Position numbers and translations under genes: made by a program. From Actinomycetota bacterium (lineage in GTDB: Bacteria > Actinomycetota > Thermoleophilia > Gaiellales > Gaiellaceae), in NCBI GenBank assembly GCA_020029625.1, contig JAIBJP010000074.1, forward strand, positions 1-9,063: 9,063 bases of DNA. Reading direction: 5' to 3'. Shown here one piece after another: positions 5,712 through 9,063 of the stretch; positions within the stretch are counted from its first letter, which is position 1; every line of letters begins with the position of its first letter. The notes under the pieces were generated by a model. The model did not search any database and was not told where the DNA came from. It worked only from the letters and a program-made list of their open reading frames with translations.

Positions 5712-5746
5712 TGGAAACCGCACTCGGGACAGTGGACGTAACTCAT
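5708..5746 (-). pseudogene. 12-codon decoy ORF copying the FHA N-terminus
   Basis: The upstream copy of the repeat reads MSYVHCPECGFQ and then TGA, where the stop lies in the first arm of the hairpin. It has the better ribosome-binding context (GGAG next to ATG). If translated it would act as a leader peptide carrying the first CxxC of the zinc ribbon; otherwise it is a duplication remnant. Confidence 0.5.
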
Positions 5747-5756
5747 CTCCGGCGGC

Positions 5757-6008
5757 TCAGTCGGCCGGCGGGAGCGCCTTCGAGGCGAGGATCTCGGCGA
5801 GCTTGTCGACGTCCACGTCGTGCAACGGGCTCTTGCCCTCGCCGACCTCCTGCTTCAGGCGCGACTGGAGCTCGGCCCGGAGGATGTCGATCTTGCCGTG
5901 CAGGATCCGCCGCTCGTAGGAAACCTTCCGCTCGTCCTCCATCAGACGATGGATGAGGTCGCGAAGCTCCTGGTCGGAGAGTGAGTCGAGATCGGGAAGC
6001 ACTTCCAC
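5757..6008 (-). CDS. rsiG: RsiG-like c-di-GMP-binding anti-sigma factor, one motif
   Basis: An 83-residue, mostly helical cytoplasmic protein. Residues 12-55 form a helical hairpin typical of RsiG proteins (LSDQELRDLIHRLMEDE then KVSYERRILHGKID). The c-di-GMP motif known from Streptomyces RsiG, E(x)3S(x)2R(x)3Q(x)3D, is present as E26-S30-R33-H37-D41, with His at the Gln position. Streptomyces RsiG carries two copies in one chain and, armed with c-di-GMP, holds the sporulation sigma factor WhiG. A single copy, as here, fits the homodimeric form described from Rubrobacter. No sigma factor gene is in the window. The start is a GTG without Shine-Dalgarno; an in-frame GTG two codons later is possible. 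A TTGACA lies just upstream, but no -10 box is at the proper distance. Confidence 0.8.
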   Translation of the reverse strand: MEVLPDLDSLSDQELRDLIHRLMEDERKVSYERRILHGKIDILRAELQSRLKQEVGEGKSPLHDVDVDKLAEILASKALPPAD

Positions 6009-6060
6009 GGTTCTACAAGTATGTCAAGCGGCGGCCGATCCTTCAACCTGGGCTTGAGGG

Positions 6061-8577
6061 TTAGAGCTCCTCGGGCGTTGCTCCGTCGCCGTCGGCCCCC
6101 ACGACCTCCTCGACGAGGGCGAGAAACTCGGCCTCCAGGCTCTCCCCATCCGCCGGTGTCTTCCCCTCCGCGTAGACGTGCACGAGAGGCTCGTCGGGAT
6201 CGGGAAGCACCTGCGCCCAGCCGCGCCTCTCGAACACCTTGATTCCGTCGAGCGTGTCCACCTTCTTGCCTTTCATCCGCTCCGTCAGGACTCGCATCAC
6301 CGCCCCCTTGCGAGCCCAGGGGCAACGCACCTCGCGATGGACGACGGTGGACACCGGCAGGCTCGCCACCAGCTCCGACAGAGGCTTGTCGAGGGGAGCG
6401 AGCAGCTCGAGCAGCTTGCAGAGGCTGGCGACCCCGTCGTAGGCGGGCAGGAAGTCGGGGAAGACGAAACCACCTCCGATGGAACCGGCAAAGACGACGT
6501 TGTCGCCGGCGGCGGCACGCGTGAGCGCAGAAAGGGAAGCGGGTGTCCGCCGCACCTCGAGCGCGCTGCCCTTCACGAGCGGCTCCGCGAGGCTCGTGAC
6601 CGTCGTCGGGAGAGCAAGCGCCCCCGCCTTTCCGTCCATCGCCAGGAGGCTGAGGAAGAGGAGCAGCTCCTGTTCGACCGGCACCTCGTGGGCGTGCTCG
6701 TCGACGAGGTAGAGGCGCTCGCCGCTCTCGTCGAGCACGACGCCGAGATGGGCGCCCGCCGCCGCGACCAGCCGCTTCGTCTGTCCGAGCGCTTCCCCGA
6801 GGGTGACCCGCGGCGAGTACTCCCCCGCGTAGGGATGAGCTGCGATCGCCTCCACACCCAGCGCGCCCAGCACCAGCGGTAGAACGAGGGAGACGGCCGA
6901 GTGCGAGTACTCGACGACGACTCGGAAACCGTGAGCCCTGATCGCGTCGACGTCGACGGTACGGATCAGGTCGGCCACATACCCCTCGGCCGCACGCGCC
7001 GGCGAGGTGATCGTTCCCACCTCGTCGTACGCGGCCCGACGGAACTCCTGCCGCTGGAAGTGCTTCTCGATCTCCTTGATGAACTCAGGAGACGCCTGGA
7101 TTCCCGGCGGCTCGAAGAACTGGATCTCCATCACCTCGGGGTCCTGCGCGCTCGGGCGCACGTGCACTCCGGCGCCCATCCCCTCGTTCTTGAGGAAGTG
7201 CCTGTTGACCGCCGGGGCCATGACGTGGAGGTCGGCGACGTGGACTCCGGTGGAGATCACGCCGGAGAGCACTGCCCGCTTGAGCAGGCGGCAGGCGGGG
7301 GGCGCGGCCCTGCTCGTCACGACTCGCTCTCCGCGCTTGAGTGCGGTGCCGAGCGCGATGCCGATACGAAGCGTCGTCTCGGGAGTGAGATCGACGTTGA
7401 TCAGTCCGGCGACTGCGTCCCGTCCAAAGAGGCGGGACGGCATCCGCGACTCCCAGATCAGGTGCCGGTCGACCACGGCGCCCGACTCGACCTCCTTGAA
7501 GGGGTAGATGCGGACGCCGGGCAGGACGACGCTCTGCTCCCCGATCGTGCACGAGTCTCCGACGGCGACGCCTTCGTGCAGGCGGGCGTGCGGACGAATG
7601 TCGCAGGACTTGCCGACGATCGCGCCTTCGATGAGCGCGCTCCTCCCGACATACGTGGCGCTGTCGATCACCGACCGGACCGTCCGCGCGTGGTCGCGCA
7701 GCGTGACGCTCGTCGAAAGGACCGAATAGGGCCCGACCGACGCTCGCGGGCCGATCCGGCAGTAGTTGCCGACGAAGGCCGGGCCCTCGACCGACTCGAG
7801 GTCCGCGAGCTCGACGCCCTCCCCGACCCAGATGTTGCCGCGGAGACGAATCCCCTGGATGTCCAGGCGCACCCGCTCGTCGAGAGCGTCGAAGTTCGCC
7901 TGCCGGTACTGATCCAGGTTGCCGATGTCCTGCCAGTAGCCTTCCGCGACGTAGCCGTAGATCGGCCTCCCCATCTCGAGGAGGAGCGGGAAGAGCTCCT
8001 TGGAGAAGTCGAAGGGCCTGTCGGTCGGGACGTGACGCAGAACCTCGGGGTCGAGGACGTAGATGCCCGTGTTGATCGTGTCTGTGAAGACCTGGCCCCA
8101 CGAGGGCTTCTCGAGGAAGCGCTCGACCCTGCCGTCGGCATCCGTGACCACGATCCCGAACTCGAGCGGGTTGTCGACGTGCTTCAGGCCGATCGTGACG
8201 ACTGCTTCCTTCTCCTGGTGGAAGCGCACGAGCTCGCCCAGGTCGATGTCGCAGAGCGCGTCGCCGGAGATGACGAGAAATGGCTCCTCGAGCGCGCCTT
8301 CGGCGAGCTTGACCGAGCCGGCGGTGCCCGCAGGCGATTCCTCCACGGAGTAGCGGATGGAGACGCCGTGCGTCTCCCCCGCTCCGAAATAGCCGCGGAT
8401 GGCCTGCGGCATGAAGGCGAGCGTCACGATGATGTCTTCGAAACCGTGGGCGCGCAGGAGCTCCACGATGTGCTCCATGCACGGCTTCCCCACGATCGGG
8501 ACCATCGGCTTGGGCTGGTTCGAGGTCAGCGGGCGCAGGCGCGTTCCCTCGCCGCCGGCCATGACTACCGCTTTCAT
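6061..8577 (-). CDS. manC: Mannose-1-phosphate guanylyltransferase fused to phosphomannomutase-like domain
   Basis: An 838-residue cytoplasmic protein. Residues 1-235 are a nucleotidyltransferase: GGEGTRLRPLT at 8-18, PKPMVP at 22-27, metal site SGDALCD at 104-110, FLEKPS at 154-159 and QDIGN at 216-220. Residues about 250-372 are left-handed beta-helix hexapeptide repeats. Residues about 380-825 have the alpha-D-phosphohexomutase layout. The first part would make GDP-mannose (or another NDP-sugar) for glycolipids or surface glycans; similar fused proteins in Streptomyces are annotated ManC. In the mutase half, all four active-site loops are altered (S476 kept in RPSAQDP; DESGER 616-621; GSIGGG 698-703; LPDPDEP 791-797), so mutase activity is doubtful. 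The ATG at 8577 is chosen because it opens the MKAVVMAGG signature, has GGAGG eight bases upstream and overlaps the pgsA stop by four bases. The longer open frame upstream is a shadow of pgsA. The nucleotide and sugar specificity cannot be read from sequence alone. Confidence 0.88.
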   Translation of the reverse strand: MKAVVMAGGEGTRLRPLTSNQPKPMVPIVGKPCMEHIVELLRAHGFEDIIVTLAFMPQAIRGYFGAGETHGVSIRYSVEESPAGTAGSVKLAEGALEEPFLVISGDALCDIDLGELVRFHQEKEAVVTIGLKHVDNPLEFGIVVTDADGRVERFLEKPSWGQVFTDTINTGIYVLDPEVLRHVPTDRPFDFSKELFPLLLEMGRPIYGYVAEGYWQDIGNLDQYRQANFDALDERVRLDIQGIRLRGNIWVGEGVELADLESVEGPAFVGNYCRIGPRASVGPYSVLSTSVTLRDHARTVRSVIDSATYVGRSALIEGAIVGKSCDIRPHARLHEGVAVGDSCTIGEQSVVLPGVRIYPFKEVESGAVVDRHLIWESRMPSRLFGRDAVAGLINVDLTPETTLRIGIALGTALKRGERVVTSRAAPPACRLLKRAVLSGVISTGVHVADLHVMAPAVNRHFLKNEGMGAGVHVRPSAQDPEVMEIQFFEPPGIQASPEFIKEIEKHFQRQEFRRAAYDEVGTITSPARAAEGYVADLIRTVDVDAIRAHGFRVVVEYSHSAVSLVLPLVLGALGVEAIAAHPYAGEYSPRVTLGEALGQTKRLVAAAGAHLGVVLDESGERLYLVDEHAHEVPVEQELLLFLSLLAMDGKAGALALPTTVTSLAEPLVKGSALEVRRTPASLSALTRAAAGDNVVFAGSIGGGFVFPDFLPAYDGVASLCKLLELLAPLDKPLSELVASLPVSTVVHREVRCPWARKGAVMRVLTERMKGKKVDTLDGIKVFERRGWAQVLPDPDEPLVHVYAEGKTPADGESLEAEFLALVEEVVGADGDGATPEEL

Positions 8578-9063
8578 CGCGTGGTCCTCCAGGCCCTCAT
8601 GACGTAGAGGATTCCCGCAGCGATCGCCAAGCCAACCCCGGCCCAGAAGAGCGCCACAGGCCAATCGGTGCCGGCATCCGTGACGAGGACGAATGAAATC
8701 GACGCGTAGAGCACCCAGGTGGCGGCCTTCCCGATGAAGCTGACCGAGAACTCGTAGCCGCGACGCAAGACGGCCGGCGTACCTAGGAACAGCACGCCGT
8801 CGCGGACGAGGATGATCGCGAGGGCGGGCCAGGGCAAGCGGTCGTAGAACCAGAGGAGCACGACGGCGGCGTCGATCATCAGCCGATCGGCCAAAGGATC
8901 GGCGAAGCGCCCGAACTCCGACTCCACCCGCCACCGCCGCGCGAGCCAACCGTCGATCTGATCGGTGATCCCGGCGGCACCGAAAACGGCTCCCGCGGGC
9001 CAACTCGATGCCCCTCCCGCGGCGATGGCGAGGGCGACGAAGACAGGAATCAGCCCCAGCCGG
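8574..9063 (-). CDS. pgsA: CDP-alcohol phosphatidyltransferase (PgsA-like), 5' end missing
   Basis: The gene enters from the right edge; 162 residues are visible, from RLGLIPVFVALA to the stop. The full catalytic signature D-x2-DG-x2-AR-x8-G-x3-D-x3-D is present (DQIDGWLAR, then GRFADPLAD), holding the two-metal site that transfers a phosphatidyl group from CDP-diacylglycerol. Several hydrophobic helices follow, ending in a basic tail (MRAWRTTR). The missing N-terminus is probably only 10-20 residues. Similarity of the first segment to glycerol-3-phosphate enzymes suggests phosphatidylglycerophosphate synthase, but inositol-phosphate or other alcohol acceptors cannot be excluded. It overlaps the start of the nucleotidyltransferase gene by four bases (ATGA), indicating translational coupling. 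Confidence 0.92.
   Translation of the reverse strand, partial: RLGLIPVFVALAIAAGGASSWPAGAVFGAAGITDQIDGWLARRWRVESEFGRFADPLADRLMIDAAVVLLWFYDRLPWPALAIILVRDGVLFLGTPAVLRRGYEFSVSFIGKAATWVLYASISFVLVTDAGTDWPVALFWAGVGLAIAAGILYVMRAWRTTR

Larger units (their letters stand above)
5639..5746 (-). repeat. 35-bp direct repeat of the FHA gene start
   Basis: The 35 bases covering the ATG and first 11 codons of the FHA gene (5639-5673) recur exactly at 5712-5746, a period of 73 bp. The upstream copy has GGAG directly before its ATG and stands 10 bases after the rsiG stop, a normal context for the start. The downstream copy, which is fused to the full gene, has none. The 38 bases between the copies hold a strong GC hairpin. 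This points to a recent local duplication or an assembly fault. Confidence 0.9.

Noticed and set aside
6022..6027. Perfect TTGACA -35 hexamer before rsiG
   Set aside because: No TATAAT-like hexamer lies 15-19 bases downstream; a -10 box there would fall on the start codon region. Probably chance.
6901..8607. 568-codon open frame on the plus strand opposite manC
   Set aside because: It is antisense to a well-recognised nucleotidyltransferase/mutase gene, and its product is Arg/Asp-rich without any domain. Long antisense frames are expected in high-GC coding DNA.
8578..9003. In-frame 142-codon extension of the manC frame
   Set aside because: It runs through the pgsA gene in another frame. The MKAVVMAGG start with GGAGG upstream is the true N-terminus.

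Overview
The window looks like chromosomal DNA from a high-GC Gram-positive bacterium, most likely a deep-branching actinobacterium such as Thermoleophilia (Gaiellales or Solirubrobacterales). This is inferred from codon use, from an FHA-MerR gene pair of the GarA/FtsR type, and from a one-motif RsiG-like protein of the kind described in Rubrobacter. There are no mobile elements, CRISPR arrays, tRNAs or rRNAs. Almost all genes are on the minus strand.

Left part (1-2150): a minus-strand gene start that resembles an ABC-transporter ATPase is cut by the window edge. Divergent from it is a membrane-anchored DUF4015-type putative glycoside hydrolase. A 276-bp gap follows, holding a possible structured RNA (11-bp closing helix, then seven T). 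Next are a 66-residue two-helix membrane protein and, convergent to it, a small minus-strand ORF of unknown function. A perfect 13-bp hairpin separates this from the next block.

Middle (2152-4351): a four-helix membrane protein with long charged tails, a Cys-rich protein of unknown function probably made from a leaderless mRNA, and adenine phosphoribosyltransferase (apt).

Right part (4488-9063): a tightly packed minus-strand cluster in transcription order. It runs CDP-alcohol phosphatidyltransferase (pgsA type, cut at the window edge), a fused sugar-1-phosphate nucleotidyltransferase/phosphomannomutase-like protein, an RsiG-like c-di-GMP-binding anti-sigma factor, a zinc-ribbon plus FHA protein of the GarA/OdhI type, and a MerR-family FtsR regulator. 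The pgsA...garA-ftsR order recalls the Mycobacterium tuberculosis Rv1822...Rv1827-Rv1828 neighbourhood. The cluster joins membrane-lipid and GDP-sugar synthesis with three signalling inputs: c-di-GMP through RsiG, Ser/Thr kinase phosphorylation through FHA, and control of cell division through FtsR.

Points most worth a second look are a 35-bp duplication of the FHA gene start that creates a 12-codon decoy ORF followed by a strong hairpin, the one-motif RsiG with a His in place of the motif Gln, the structured leader or ncRNA at 1501-1611, the loss of consensus residues in all four active-site loops of the mutase half, and three genes whose -10 box lies exactly six bases before the start codon.
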